64,000 nt of DNA. Source: Myxococcales bacterium. Lineage in GTDB: Bacteria; Myxococcota_A; Polyangia; Polyangiales; Polyangiaceae. Made by a program: the position numbers and the translations under genes. This document shows, one piece after another, positions 1 to 8,304 of this stretch. The notes beneath the pieces are model-generated. The model did no database searches. It was not told the DNA's origin and worked only from the letters and a program-made list of their open reading frames with translations. Location: assembly GCA_004193285.1 (NCBI GenBank), contig SECP01000035.1, positions 1 to 64,000 of the forward strand. The letters are read 5' to 3'. Within the stretch, counting starts at the first letter, position 1. Each line of letters begins with the position of its first letter.

Positions 1-881
1 CTCCTCCGCCGGTTTCAGCACCGCCCCCGCCAGCCGCCGCTCCCCCTGCAGGCGCTTCGCTCAGCGGCGCTCCGCCTGCGGTCGCGCCATCGACTCCTCC
101 AGGTGCTGGCGTCGCTTGTCCGCAGTGCGGGCACCTGAACGCGGGCAACCGCTTTTGCGCATCGTGCGGCTACAACCTCGGTGCGCTCGCCGGTGCGTCG
201 CCGTCCGTTCCCGCCGCCGCCGCCGCCGCTCCCGCGCCGGTAGGGTCGGGCATCATCCTCACCGCCTTGCGGGCGGACGGCAGCGAAGCCGGAACGTTTC
301 GCATGCCGGACGCGCCAGTCGTCACGGTCGGCCGTGACACGGGCTCCATCTTCGCGGGGGATAGCTACCTTTCCCCGCGTCACGCCACGTTCAGCAAGCG
401 CGGCGGGCAGCTTTTCGTCAAAGACGAGGGCTCTCTCAACGGCGTTTACCTCAAGGTGCGTCCCAACGAGCCCTGCTTGCTCGAGTTCGGGGACGTGTTC
501 CGGATCGGGCAGGAGATCATCCGCTTCGAGGAGCTCCGCGGTCAGGGCAAATCGGCGGACGGGGTCGAGCGCTTCGGCAGCCCCGCCAAGGGCTACATCG
601 GGCGGCTCGCGCTGGTCATCGGTCGCGACACGACCGGCAACGCGTTTCCGGTGCCGGAGCGCGGCGTGCACTGCGGTCGCGAGCGCGGCGATATCCTCTT
701 TTCGGAGGACGGCTACGTTTCGGGCCTGCACTGCCGCATCGCGCGCGGTCCGGACGGTCGCGTCTACCTGACTGACGTGGGCAGCTCCAACGGCACCTTC
801 ATTCGCCTGCGGGCAGAGCGCGCCGTCGGCGGCACGGACATCTTGCTCATGGGCCAGCAGCTGTTCCGCATCGACGCGTAA
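1..881 (+). CDS. FHA-domain protein with N-terminal zinc ribbon (5' end missing)
   Basis: The reading frame is already open at the window edge (first full codon at base 3), so the true start lies outside. The visible part begins with a Pro/Ala-rich linker, then a zinc ribbon with two CxxCG knuckles (CPQCG and CASCG, about bases 117-167). Two FHA domains follow. The first has VGRDTG, SPRH and GSLNG (about bases 327-444); the second has GRERGD, SGLH and GSSNG (about bases 676-795). These are the phosphothreonine-binding loop residues of FHA domains (Gly-Arg, Ser-x-x-His, Ser/Leu-Asn-Gly). The known family role is docking to phosphorylated partners of Ser/Thr kinases, which myxobacteria have in large numbers. 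No enzyme domain is visible. The partner kinase is not in the immediate neighbourhood. Confidence 0.85.
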   Translation, partial: PPPVSAPPPPAAAPPAGASLSGAPPAVAPSTPPGAGVACPQCGHLNAGNRFCASCGYNLGALAGASPSVPAAAAAAPAPVGSGIILTALRADGSEAGTFRMPDAPVVTVGRDTGSIFAGDSYLSPRHATFSKRGGQLFVKDEGSLNGVYLKVRPNEPCLLEFGDVFRIGQEIIRFEELRGQGKSADGVERFGSPAKGYIGRLALVIGRDTTGNAFPVPERGVHCGRERGDILFSEDGYVSGLHCRIARGPDGRVYLTDVGSSNGTFIRLRAERAVGGTDILLMGQQLFRIDA

Positions 882-893
882 GCTGCGCGGCCG

Positions 894-1289
894 ATGACCA
901 AAAGGATTCGCGTGGTCGCGGCGGTCATCGCACAGGATGGCCGCTACCTCGTGACGCAGCGCCGCCCCACGGCGGTGCTGCCGCTGCTCTGGGAGTTCCC
1001 GGGCGGCAAGGTGGAGTCCACCGAAACGGATCTGGACGCGCTGAAGCGCGAGGTCAGGCACCGCGTCGGCGTGGAGATCGAGCCGGGCGCACCCATGAGC
1101 TCGGTCGCCCACGAGTACGAGCACTACACGGTAGAGCTGTTCCTCTACGAGTGCCGCCTCACCCAGGGCGAGCCGGCGGCCGTGAACGTGCACCAGTTTC
1201 GGTGGGTCGAGAGCGCGGACTTCGAGACCTTGCCGTTCACGCCGGCGGACGAAGCGTCGATGAGCAAGCTGCTCGGCCTGACTCAGTAG
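894..1289 (+). CDS. Nudix-fold protein, MutT-like, with degenerate Nudix box
   Basis: A 131-residue protein with the size and order of a MutT/NUDIX hydrolase: VVAAVIAQDG near the N-terminus, WEFPGGKVE at 33-41, and a Nudix-box-like helix at 38-60. The family motif is G-x5-E-x7-R-E-U-x-E-E-x-G-U. Here G38, E44, R52, E53, G59 and V60 are kept, but the two metal-binding glutamates are replaced by H56 and R57. Canonical MutT-type pyrophosphohydrolase activity is therefore doubtful; it may bind a nucleotide or have changed substrate. It starts 12 bases after the FHA gene and is followed 36 bases later by comF, so the three may be co-transcribed. The fold is secure; the activity is not. Confidence 0.8.
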   Translation: MTKRIRVVAAVIAQDGRYLVTQRRPTAVLPLLWEFPGGKVESTETDLDALKREVRHRVGVEIEPGAPMSSVAHEYEHYTVELFLYECRLTQGEPAAVNVHQFRWVESADFETLPFTPADEASMSKLLGLTQ

Positions 1290-1325
1290 CGCGCAACTCC
1301 GCCGCCCGCGGACCGAAGAGAGCCC

Positions 1326-1964
1326 ATGAAGCTCCTGGGCCGCGTGCTGTCAGAGATTTTGAACGGGCTGGCGCCCAGCCTCTGCGCCGCATGTGACGAG
1401 CCAGCGAGCGGCGCGTTCTGTGAAGCGTGCGGGCAGAACTTCCAGAAGCCTCCGGAGCGCCTGGTCGCGGGGGTACCGCTTTTGATTGCGGGCGCCTACG
1501 CGCCGCCACTCTCGACCGCCATCTTGCGCTTCAAATACCAGGGGCGCGCGGAGCTCTCTCGCTCCCTGTCCCGGCTCGTTGCGCCAGCGCTGGGCACCCT
1601 GGGGCTGCCAGCAGACGCGGTGCTCGTGCCCGTGCCGCTTCACCCCAAACGGCTCGCCACGCGCGGCTACAACCAGGCCGCGCTTCTGGCACAAGAGCTC
1701 GGCCGCAGCAGCGGTTTGTCATGCCGGCCACGTCTGTTGGCGCGAGCTCGCGAGACCGAGCGACAAGTGGGAAAGGCGCGCGACGCACGTCTGACGAACG
1801 CGGCTGACGCCTTCCTGGTGAGGCAACGTGGCGCACGTCACGCGGTCGTGGTGGACGACGTGGTCACGACAGGCGCCACGGTGCGAGCTTGTGCGCAAGC
1901 TTTGGCACGCGGGGGCATCGAGCTGTGCGCGGTAGTCGCGCTGGCAGAGGCGTTCGGCGACTAG
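1326..1964 (+). CDS. comF: ComF family phosphoribosyltransferase-like protein
   Basis: A 212-residue protein with the two parts of ComF proteins. The N-terminal zinc finger has two CxxC pairs (CAAC and CEAC) between about residues 20 and 38. The C-terminal PRTase-type domain carries the signature VVVDDVVTTGATV at about 176-188, the loop that binds phosphoribosyl pyrophosphate. ComF proteins are needed for DNA uptake in naturally transformable bacteria, where ComF acts in the cytoplasm with DNA-processing proteins. No other competence gene lies nearby, so a competence role here is by family only. The ATG is preceded by the purine-rich stretch GAAGAGAG. Confidence 0.9.
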   Translation: MKLLGRVLSEILNGLAPSLCAACDEPASGAFCEACGQNFQKPPERLVAGVPLLIAGAYAPPLSTAILRFKYQGRAELSRSLSRLVAPALGTLGLPADAVLVPVPLHPKRLATRGYNQAALLAQELGRSSGLSCRPRLLARARETERQVGKARDARLTNAADAFLVRQRGARHAVVVDDVVTTGATVRACAQALARGGIELCAVVALAEAFGD

Positions 1965-2048
1965 CCGTGCCGAAGGCTTTGCTTGTAGTGTTGAAGATGT
2001 CCGCCGCATCGCGCGCGGACATGTCGCGCGAGTGCGCGGAGTCGTTGC

Positions 2049-3845
2049 TTGACCGAGTCCTCGAAATCCCCGCCACGGCCTGGGCCGGCGAGCGCGCCGA
2101 GCGCGGCGCCTGCTTCCCCCGGCGCGCCTTCGTCGCCGGCCAAGCCGCACGGGCCCCCGCCTCCCCCCGTGCGCCAAACGAGCCGTGCGGATGCCGGTGC
2201 CGCGCCCGTGCCGGCGGCGGTGGTGCTCCCTCCGGCTCCCTCCGAGCCTAGTCAGGCGCTACCTCGCGAGGAGGCTCGCGACACACTCGCGCCGTCTAGC
2301 TTCGGTAGTCTCGGCTCACGTCCTCACCCGGGCGCTCCGCCCACGGGAGTGCGCAGCGCCCGGGCACCGCTCCCCACCCTCGGTGAGCTGGAAGGCGCGT
2401 CCGCAACCGCCACGCTGCGCCCGCCCGGTGCGGTTCCGCCCCCGCCCCGCGCGCTGCCGACGGCGACGCCCAGCCCCGATCCGGTAGCGTTCGAGCGGCA
2501 CGGCGTGCTCGAGACACCACTACCGCTTCCGCGCACTCCGATCACGCCTGCGCTCGAGCTGGATTCCACGCTGGGCATGAGCGGCAGCGCTTCGAAGAAA
2601 GCCGCGCAAGCGGCGCTCGTCGAGCAAAGCCGTCTGGCGGAGAGCGTGGTCGCACCCAGCGCGGTGCCCGCCCCCGGCCTGTACATCGCGGACGAGCCGT
2701 TGGAGCGGCGCCCCAAGCAAGCGTCGCTCGTGACCGTGCCGCGCCAGGAGCTGACTCGCCTGCGCGGCGCCATGCTCGTGCTGGGCGGCTTGTTGCTGAT
2801 GGCCGCGGGCGCGCTCGTCGTGCTCGTCTTCCGGCGCGCGGACGCGAACCGCCAAGCGGTCGTCGGCCGAGCCTCGGCGAGCGTCGCTGCGGTAGCACCG
2901 CCGGGCTGCGCGCTGCATGCGCCGCCCAGTCGCATCTCGCCCATCGAGCGCTCGGTACCGATCGCGGCGCGCACCCTAGCCGACGGCAACGTGGCGCTTG
3001 CTTTCGCGGAGACCAAAACCTCGGCGGTCGCGTTCCTGTACCGGCCGGTCTCCGGCGACGTGGAGCGGCAGCAAACCTCGTCGTCGAACGCGGAGGTCAC
3101 GCACGTCAGCCTGGACGCTCCTCCGATCGTGACTCGCGGCAGCGCGGACTTCGCGCTGGGGCAGGCGCTTTCGCCAGGGCTCGAGCTGGGCGTCGGCGCA
3201 AACGGCATTTTGCGGCGCGGCAGCGACGGCGCAACCGGCGTGGTCTGGTCACTGCCCACGGGCTCACGCGTCACGCAGCCGCGGGTCGTGCAGCTACCTG
3301 GCGGTTACTTCGTCACCTTTCGCCAGGGCGGCGCCGAGGGCCAAATCGTAACGGGTTGGGTGCGCGCGGACGGTACCGCCGCGTCCGAGCTCACCCCGCT
3401 GAGCGGCTTGCCCCACAACCTGGGGACGCCGACCACCGCGGTGTTCGCAGAGCGCGCATTGCTCCTCGTCTCCGCGCGCGCGGATAAAACGGAGCGCTAC
3501 CGCATCTTCGCGGCGCCCGCCGCGCCGGGCCAAGCTGCCGGGCCCGCGCGGGTGCTGGAAGCGCCCGGGGAAGGAGGCGGGGCGATCGCGCCCTCGCTGA
3601 GCGCGCTCCCGGGCGGTCGGTACTTGCTGCAGTGGACGGACGGCAACGTGGGCCAGTATCAAGTGCGGTCTCGCATCTTGAACGCCGAGCTCTCGCCGCT
3701 CGCTCCACCGGCGTTGGTTTCGGCCAAGGGCGCCAACGCTGGTCAGGGCGTCGTCGTGGGCACCGCTCGCGGCGCCGCGTCTTTTTTCATTCAAACCACG
3801 GCCGGCCACGACGAGCTGTGGGGAGTAGCGCTCACGTGTCATTGA
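2049..3845 (+). CDS. Pro-rich single-pass membrane protein with beta-rich periplasmic part
   Basis: A 598-residue protein read from a TTG codon; a GGAG ribosome-binding motif lies 7 bases upstream and supports this start. The first 235 residues are Pro/Ala/Ser-rich and low in complexity, as in a disordered cytoplasmic region. A single hydrophobic helix follows at about 240-262, closed by an Arg pair. The remaining 330 residues contain many short strands and Gly/Asp turns, possibly a beta-propeller-like fold, but no named domain was recognised. The topology suggests an N-in, C-out inner membrane protein. It overlaps the next lipoprotein gene by 10 bases, so the two are probably translated together. 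Function unknown. Confidence 0.75.
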   Translation: MTESSKSPPRPGPASAPSAAPASPGAPSSPAKPHGPPPPPVRQTSRADAGAAPVPAAVVLPPAPSEPSQALPREEARDTLAPSSFGSLGSRPHPGAPPTGVRSARAPLPTLGELEGASATATLRPPGAVPPPPRALPTATPSPDPVAFERHGVLETPLPLPRTPITPALELDSTLGMSGSASKKAAQAALVEQSRLAESVVAPSAVPAPGLYIADEPLERRPKQASLVTVPRQELTRLRGAMLVLGGLLLMAAGALVVLVFRRADANRQAVVGRASASVAAVAPPGCALHAPPSRISPIERSVPIAARTLADGNVALAFAETKTSAVAFLYRPVSGDVERQQTSSSNAEVTHVSLDAPPIVTRGSADFALGQALSPGLELGVGANGILRRGSDGATGVVWSLPTGSRVTQPRVVQLPGGYFVTFRQGGAEGQIVTGWVRADGTAASELTPLSGLPHNLGTPTTAVFAERALLLVSARADKTERYRIFAAPAAPGQAAGPARVLEAPGEGGGAIAPSLSALPGGRYLLQWTDGNVGQYQVRSRILNAELSPLAPPALVSAKGANAGQGVVVGTARGAASFFIQTTAGHDELWGVALTCH

Positions 3846-4708
3846 AGTACGGCTGGCTGCTGGCGTTGCTGCTCGGCACCGGCTGCGGCGTCTTTTCCCC
3901 TAAGGGCCCCACGGAGGTCGCGCGGGGCGAGTACTACGCAGCGGGCCGCCCCGAATACGACAGCTTCTTCATCTTGCTGCACGAAAAGCAGGTAGAGCTT
4001 TTGTCCGCGCCCGGCGAGCCGCGCGCCGCACGCGAGGGGCTGACGAGCGCTCTCGGGCTCACCGCGGACGCTTCGGACGAGGCGCTCGCCCAGCGGCTGC
4101 GGCAAGAGCTGCAGAAGCTCGCGAGCCAGGGGCTGCGCGTGCGGCTGGAGTTGCCGCCGCCGTCGACCGCGCTGGACGCATCGGCCACGCTGCACGCTTC
4201 CGATTCCATCGTCACGACCCCGCTCCGGGTCTCGCTGCCGAAGGAAGCGACGCGGCTGGTGAGGGCACGAAACCGCATGCTCGAAACCAAGGCCGAGCTG
4301 GAAAAGCTGCGCGTGATGGGCATCACCCTGGAGGGTAGCGTGGACCGCGCTTTCCGTACGGAGGGGCCGTGGAAGCGCGACGAGGTCAAGAGCAACCTGA
4401 ACGACAGTCAGAAGGTCATCACGCTCATGCAATCGCGCGCTGGTGAGGTGGAGGCGCTCGCGAGTCGCGGGCTCGCCGTGCTTGGCGCGGTCGGCACGAC
4501 TGACGCGAGCCTAGACCAGGCCGTCGCGGAGCCGACGCCTGCCGAGGAGCCGAGCAGGTCACGGAAGCGCGCGGAAGCACGAGGAAGCGCGCGGCCTGCC
4601 GGCGGCCGGCCGCCATCAACGAGCCGCCCCCCGGCCCCGCGCGGGGATGGCGAAGCAGCGGCGCCCAAGCCCGTTCAGGGTAGCGCGCCCGCCGAGATCG
4701 AGCCCTGA
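3836..4708 (+). CDS. Hypothetical lipoprotein
   Basis: Read from GTG at 3836, overlapping the end of the upstream membrane-protein gene by 10 bases; this start gives a clean signal peptide (LLALLLGTGC) with a lipobox cysteine at about residue 18. An upstream in-frame start would bury the signal sequence. The mature protein of about 270 residues is mostly helical and charged, and ends in an Arg/Pro/Ala-rich tail from about residue 240. No known domain was recognised. The overlap suggests that it works with the preceding membrane protein at the envelope, but this is inference from gene arrangement. Confidence 0.75.
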   Translation: MSLKYGWLLALLLGTGCGVFSPKGPTEVARGEYYAAGRPEYDSFFILLHEKQVELLSAPGEPRAAREGLTSALGLTADASDEALAQRLRQELQKLASQGLRVRLELPPPSTALDASATLHASDSIVTTPLRVSLPKEATRLVRARNRMLETKAELEKLRVMGITLEGSVDRAFRTEGPWKRDEVKSNLNDSQKVITLMQSRAGEVEALASRGLAVLGAVGTTDASLDQAVAEPTPAEEPSRSRKRAEARGSARPAGGRPPSTSRPPAPRGDGEAAAPKPVQGSAPAEIEP

Positions 4709-4712
4709 GCGG

Positions 4713-5006
4713 TTAGAGCAGGCACTGCTCGAGACGGTTCGCGTCTTCCGCTTGCATGGCGCACTCGTAGCCGCGGCGAGACAGGCGGCTCGAGCACTCC
4801 GCAAATGCCGGATCCTGCTGCGCCTTCCTGCGCGCGTCCTGCTGTAGCCGCAGCACCTCGCCGGCGGTGGACTTGGGGCGGTCGTCTCGCAGCAAGAGCT
4901 CTACGTAGTGATCGAGCAGGAGCTGGCACTCGCTGCTCTCCACGCGCTTGCAGCAGCCCACGAGCAGCAGCAGCAGCAGCGCGCACGACGCGCGGGCGCG
5001 GCTCAT
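4713..5006 (-). CDS. Small cysteine-rich lipoprotein (copy 2 of a tandem pair)
   Basis: A 97-residue protein starting with ATG at 5006. It has a short signal peptide with a run of six leucines and the lipobox LVGC, so it should be lipid-anchored. The mature part is helical and carries cysteines in a pattern (SEC...AEC...YEC...QC) that parallels the gene upstream. The start overlaps the stop of that gene by 4 bases (ATGA), which implies a two-gene operon. The pair reads towards the convergent lipoprotein gene ending at 4708. Function unknown; the similarity to its neighbour suggests duplication. Confidence 0.75.
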   Translation of the reverse strand: MSRARASCALLLLLLVGCCKRVESSECQLLLDHYVELLLRDDRPKSTAGEVLRLQQDARRKAQQDPAFAECSSRLSRRGYECAMQAEDANRLEQCLL

Positions 5007-5335
5007 CGAAAGCAGCGGTCCGTGATGTCTTGCGCCTTGGCCGCGGTGCGAACGCATTGCATGGCCGAGTCCGTGATGCGCCGGCCCACGCACTCTTTGA
5101 GCTGCGATTCCTTGACCCAGCTCCGCGTGCGCTCGAGCTGCTCCTTGGCCGTATCCGGGTCGCGACCTATCGCGCTGCTCTCCAGCTCCAGCTTGGTCAC
5201 CCTGTCGGCAATTTCCTGACACTCCTGCTCGGTCGCCGGGTGCCCGCAGCCCAGGGTGAGCGCGGCGACGGCCAGCCACCAGGGGCAGCGGCGAGGTCGG
5301 AAGGGCAAACGAGCCAAAGTGGGCGCCAAAATCAT
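5003..5335 (-). CDS. Small cysteine-rich lipoprotein (copy 1 of a tandem pair)
   Basis: A 110-residue protein with a positively charged N-terminus, hydrophobic core and lipobox-like LTLGC near residue 30. The mature region has EC, KEC, QC and RC cysteines spaced like those of the next gene, with shared features such as EC-x5-D near the N-terminus and EC-x2-R, then C-x3-A near the C-terminus. It probably arose by duplication together with that gene. The 4-base stop/start overlap shows that the two are one transcriptional unit. No named family was recognised. Confidence 0.75.
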   Translation of the reverse strand: MILAPTLARLPFRPRRCPWWLAVAALTLGCGHPATEQECQEIADRVTKLELESSAIGRDPDTAKEQLERTRSWVKESQLKECVGRRITDSAMQCVRTAAKAQDITDRCFR

Positions 5336-5443
5336 CGAGCCCCGAGCTTTTGGTCCCGTTCGCGCTCTTTGGCAAGACCAAGCAGTGGCGCAAACGCTGC
5401 AGAAATCTGGACGCTTGTCCAGGTGCTGCTAAATTGACGAGGA

Positions 5444-6202
5444 ATGACGCAGAAGCGTCCCGCCGCCGCCTCAGCCGCCGCCGTGACGCCGGAGCTCCTC
5501 CTGCGCAAGGCCACGCTGGCGCGGACATCGCTCACCCGCGCCAAGTACGCGCAGCGGGGGCTTTCTTACGCAGCCCCGCTCGACCACACCACGCGGGTGC
5601 TGCTCTTGAGGCAGCTCTACCTTTCGCACATGGAGGGTCGCCGCTTCGCGGATGCGCTCGTCATTGCCGAGCAAATGCTCGGCACCACGGTCATGCTGGA
5701 CGTGGCGCGGCAAGACGCCGCCCGCGCGTGCCTCGGCCTGGGGGACCGCGAGACGGCCATCGAGCACCTGCGCATTGCCAGCCGAGTGAGCCCACCGGCA
5801 AGGCGGTCCTTTCACCTGTGGACGCTCGGCACCGTGCTGTACCTGGAGGGCCGCTACCCGGACGCGTGCGGAGCCTTGTCTCGAGCCGCGCGCTGGGGCA
5901 CGACCGACAAGCCTCTCTACTTGGCCGGGCTCGGTCTGGCGCGCCTCGCGGCCGGGGAGGACGTCCCCGAGCTCGCCGAGCTGCGTGAGCGCCTTTCGGA
6001 TGCGGCGTGCGGCCAGGGCTACGGGCAGTTCGTGCTGGGTGAGCTGTGCTTCGCCTTGGGCGACTACGCGGGCGCTGCGCGTTACCTCAGAGCTTTCCTG
6101 AAACGAGTCACGAGCGGGCGCGTAGCTCTGCAAGTATCGTTGTCAGGTGAGATCTTGCGAGCGAAACGGCTGATTCGTCGCGCTTCGGCCAAGGTCAGGT
6201 AA
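5444..6202 (+). CDS. TPR-like helical repeat protein
   Basis: A 252-residue protein without signal peptide. It consists of repeated helix pairs with TPR-type spacing of small and aromatic residues (for example AARACLGLGDRETAIEHL and TLGTVLYLEGRYPDACGAL), covering about residues 45-235. TPR arrays act as protein-binding scaffolds in the cytoplasm. The ATG follows a GAGGA motif that is closer than usual (about one base), so the start is moderately certain. It ends 10 bases before dsbD, so co-transcription is likely, but no functional link to disulfide chemistry is evident. Confidence 0.7.
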   Translation: MTQKRPAAASAAAVTPELLLRKATLARTSLTRAKYAQRGLSYAAPLDHTTRVLLLRQLYLSHMEGRRFADALVIAEQMLGTTVMLDVARQDAARACLGLGDRETAIEHLRIASRVSPPARRSFHLWTLGTVLYLEGRYPDACGALSRAARWGTTDKPLYLAGLGLARLAAGEDVPELAELRERLSDAACGQGYGQFVLGELCFALGDYAGAARYLRAFLKRVTSGRVALQVSLSGEILRAKRLIRRASAKVR

Positions 6203-6212
6203 GGTTTTCGTC

Positions 6213-7517
6213 GTGTCGCTACGTCCTCGTCATGTTGCCCTGCTGCTCACGTTCCTGGCGTTGCTGGTCCCGGCGAGCGCGCTGGCCGCTCCGGAAGACG
6301 CGTTCACGCGCGCTCTAGCGCGGGGCCCCGTTTACGCGGCGCTGGCGGCATTGGTCGGCGGCCTCGCCGTCAGCCTCACCCCTTGCGTCTACCCGATGGT
6401 GGCGGTCACGGTGAGCGTCTTCGGGGCCAAGCAGGCCAAGAACCGCTCGGAGGGAGTGCTGCTCTCCCTCGCGTTCGTGCTGGGTATCTGCGGCATGTTC
6501 GTGCCCATGGGCGTCGCGGCCGGTATGACCGGGAGCTTCTTCAGCGCGGTGCTCCAAAACCGCTGGGTGGTCGTCGGCATCGCCGGCGTCTTCCTGCTCA
6601 TGGCCGCCAGCATGTTCGGGGCCTTCGAGCTCACGCTGCCCTCGTCACTGAACAACAAGCTCGCGGAGATGGGCGGCATCGGCAAGAAGGGCGCGTTCGT
6701 GCTCGGCTTGGTGTGCGGGCTCATCGCCGCGCCTTGCACGGGCCCCGTGCTCACCGGCATCTTGGCGTGGATCGCGAGCACGCAGAGCGCGGGGCTCGGC
6801 GCTTTGGCCATGGGCGCGTTCTCGCTCGGGCTCGGCGCACCGTTCTTCGTGGTCGGCGCTTTCGCGGTGCAGCTGCCGAAGAGCGGCCACTGGATGGTGC
6901 ACGTCAAGAGCGGCCTCGGCATCGTGCTGGTCGTGGTCGCGCTCTACTTTCTCAACAACTCGTTCGGCTTTGCGAACCGCTGGGTGTCGAGCTCGGTGCC
7001 ATTCCTCGCCGGCGCGCTCGTGGCGGTCGCAGTGGGCCTGCTGCTCGGCGCGGTCCATCGTGAGTTCGGCGAGCCCGGAGTCGGCGTGAAGGCGGCCAAG
7101 GGTGCGGGCATCGCGCTCGTCAGCGCTGGCGCGCTCGCCGCTCTCCTCGGCTTCATCAAGCCGGCCGAAGCGCTGGCCTGGGAAAAGAAGGACATCGAGG
7201 GCGCCCTCGCGCGCGCCGCGACGGACAAGCGGCCTCTCATCGTGGACTTCACGGCGGCTTGGTGCGGAGCGTGCAAAGAGCTGGACAAGCAGACCTTCTC
7301 GGAAAGGCGCGTCGGGCAAGAGCTCGGCCGCTTCGTGGCCGTGAAGGTGGACGCCACGAACAACGACGACCCCCAGGTCGAAGCCCTGCTCGCTCGTTAC
7401 AAGGTGGTCGGGCTACCCACGGTGGTTCTGTTCGACTCGCGCGGGAAGGAAGCCGTCCGCTTCAACGATTTCGTCCCACCCGACGAGTTCCTGAAGTCCG
7501 CGCAGATGGTGGATTGA
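6213..7517 (+). CDS. dsbD: Thiol:disulfide interchange protein DsbD, short form
   Basis: A 434-residue inner membrane protein starting with GTG. A signal peptide (1-26) leads directly to the CcdA-like transmembrane domain with the conserved LTPCVYP (C58) and AAPCTGP cysteines, the pair that carries electrons across the membrane. Further helices follow, then a C-terminal periplasmic thioredoxin-like domain with WCGAC (C351, C354) and the cis-proline strand GLPTVVLF. The N-terminal periplasmic alpha domain of E. coli DsbD is absent, as in many shorter homologues. The family passes reducing power from cytoplasmic thioredoxin to periplasmic disulfide isomerases and cytochrome c maturation. Confidence 0.9.
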   Translation: MSLRPRHVALLLTFLALLVPASALAAPEDAFTRALARGPVYAALAALVGGLAVSLTPCVYPMVAVTVSVFGAKQAKNRSEGVLLSLAFVLGICGMFVPMGVAAGMTGSFFSAVLQNRWVVVGIAGVFLLMAASMFGAFELTLPSSLNNKLAEMGGIGKKGAFVLGLVCGLIAAPCTGPVLTGILAWIASTQSAGLGALAMGAFSLGLGAPFFVVGAFAVQLPKSGHWMVHVKSGLGIVLVVVALYFLNNSFGFANRWVSSSVPFLAGALVAVAVGLLLGAVHREFGEPGVGVKAAKGAGIALVSAGALAALLGFIKPAEALAWEKKDIEGALARAATDKRPLIVDFTAAWCGACKELDKQTFSERRVGQELGRFVAVKVDATNNDDPQVEALLARYKVVGLPTVVLFDSRGKEAVRFNDFVPPDEFLKSAQMVD

Positions 7518-7551
7518 CCCGCCGTAGGCGTGGCCACATAGCAACGGCGGG
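7518..7551. terminator. Stem-loop between convergent dsbD and response regulator gene
   Basis: A perfect 8-bp inverted repeat, CCCGCCGT (7518-7525) with ACGGCGGG (7544-7551), begins directly after the dsbD stop codon and occupies most of the 50-bp gap between the two convergent genes. No clear U-tract follows on either strand, so it may work as a weak bidirectional terminator or as an mRNA 3'-end stabiliser. Confidence 0.45.
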
Positions 7552-7567
7552 GCAGGAACGTCCGTGC

Positions 7568-8230
7568 CTATTTTGTTTTGGAGCTTGCCGAGAGCGCGTG
7601 GCTTTCGACCTCTCCAATCGAGAAAGTCCCGGATCGGGGCAAGCGCCGGTGCCCGACTGACTCTACCTCGCGCAGCAGGACGTCCCGAGGTACCGGCTTG
7701 TCGAGGATCTTCGGCATGCTGGGCAGGTTCTCGCGGCGCGCGATCGAAGAGCAAAGCAGGGAGGCACCGTAGCTATCCCCGCTCAAAAGCAGGAAGCGCT
7801 CCGCCAGCTGGGGGTACCGCTCACGGACGCGGACGTAGAGCTCGGCCCCGCTCAGGTGCGGCATCGCGACGTCCGACACGATGACGTCGAAGTGGCTCCC
7901 GTCCGCCAACTTGGCGAGCGCTTCCGCGGCGCTGCCGGCCGTCACTACGTCTAGCTCGCGCAGCATGCCGGCGGTCGCGCGCAGCACCAGCACCTGATCG
8001 TCCACCAGGAGCAGTCTGAGGCGCCGGCGGGTTGGCTCCGCATCCGCGCCGAGGTCCCAAACGCCGGAGGCGGCCAGGCGCTCGTTGCAGGGGGGGCAGC
8101 GCCACTCCGGCTCCCCTCCTGTCTCGCCCAGCTGCGCCGTCCAACCGTGTCGTGCAAGGAGGACGAACCCCCATTCCACCGCGGCGGAAGAGTCGCCGCA
8201 ATCCTTGCACACGACCGACGAGCTGCTCAT
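7568..8230 (-). CDS. Response regulator receiver protein with N-terminal zinc-ribbon-like segment
   Basis: About 220 residues from the ATG at 8230 (an in-frame TTG at 8248 is also possible). The N-terminal 60 residues carry CKDCG and CPPC pairs, suggesting a small zinc ribbon. The C-terminal part is a complete receiver domain: LLLVDDQ (acidic pair), IVSDVAMP (phosphoacceptor Asp), LLLSGD (Ser/Thr position) and LDKPV (conserved Lys). No DNA-binding or enzymatic output domain follows, so output may be through protein contact or the zinc ribbon. No histidine kinase lies next to it. It is convergent with dsbD. Confidence 0.85.
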   Translation of the reverse strand: MSSSSVVCKDCGDSSAAVEWGFVLLARHGWTAQLGETGGEPEWRCPPCNERLAASGVWDLGADAEPTRRRLRLLLVDDQVLVLRATAGMLRELDVVTAGSAAEALAKLADGSHFDVIVSDVAMPHLSGAELYVRVRERYPQLAERFLLLSGDSYGASLLCSSIARRENLPSMPKILDKPVPRDVLLREVESVGHRRLPRSGTFSIGEVESHALSASSKTK

Positions 8231-8304
8231 GCCTCGAGGGTGATGCAAGTCGCGCGCCGCTGGATTTCGTCCGACAACCTACGACGGTGTCGGATGTAGC
8301 GTTT

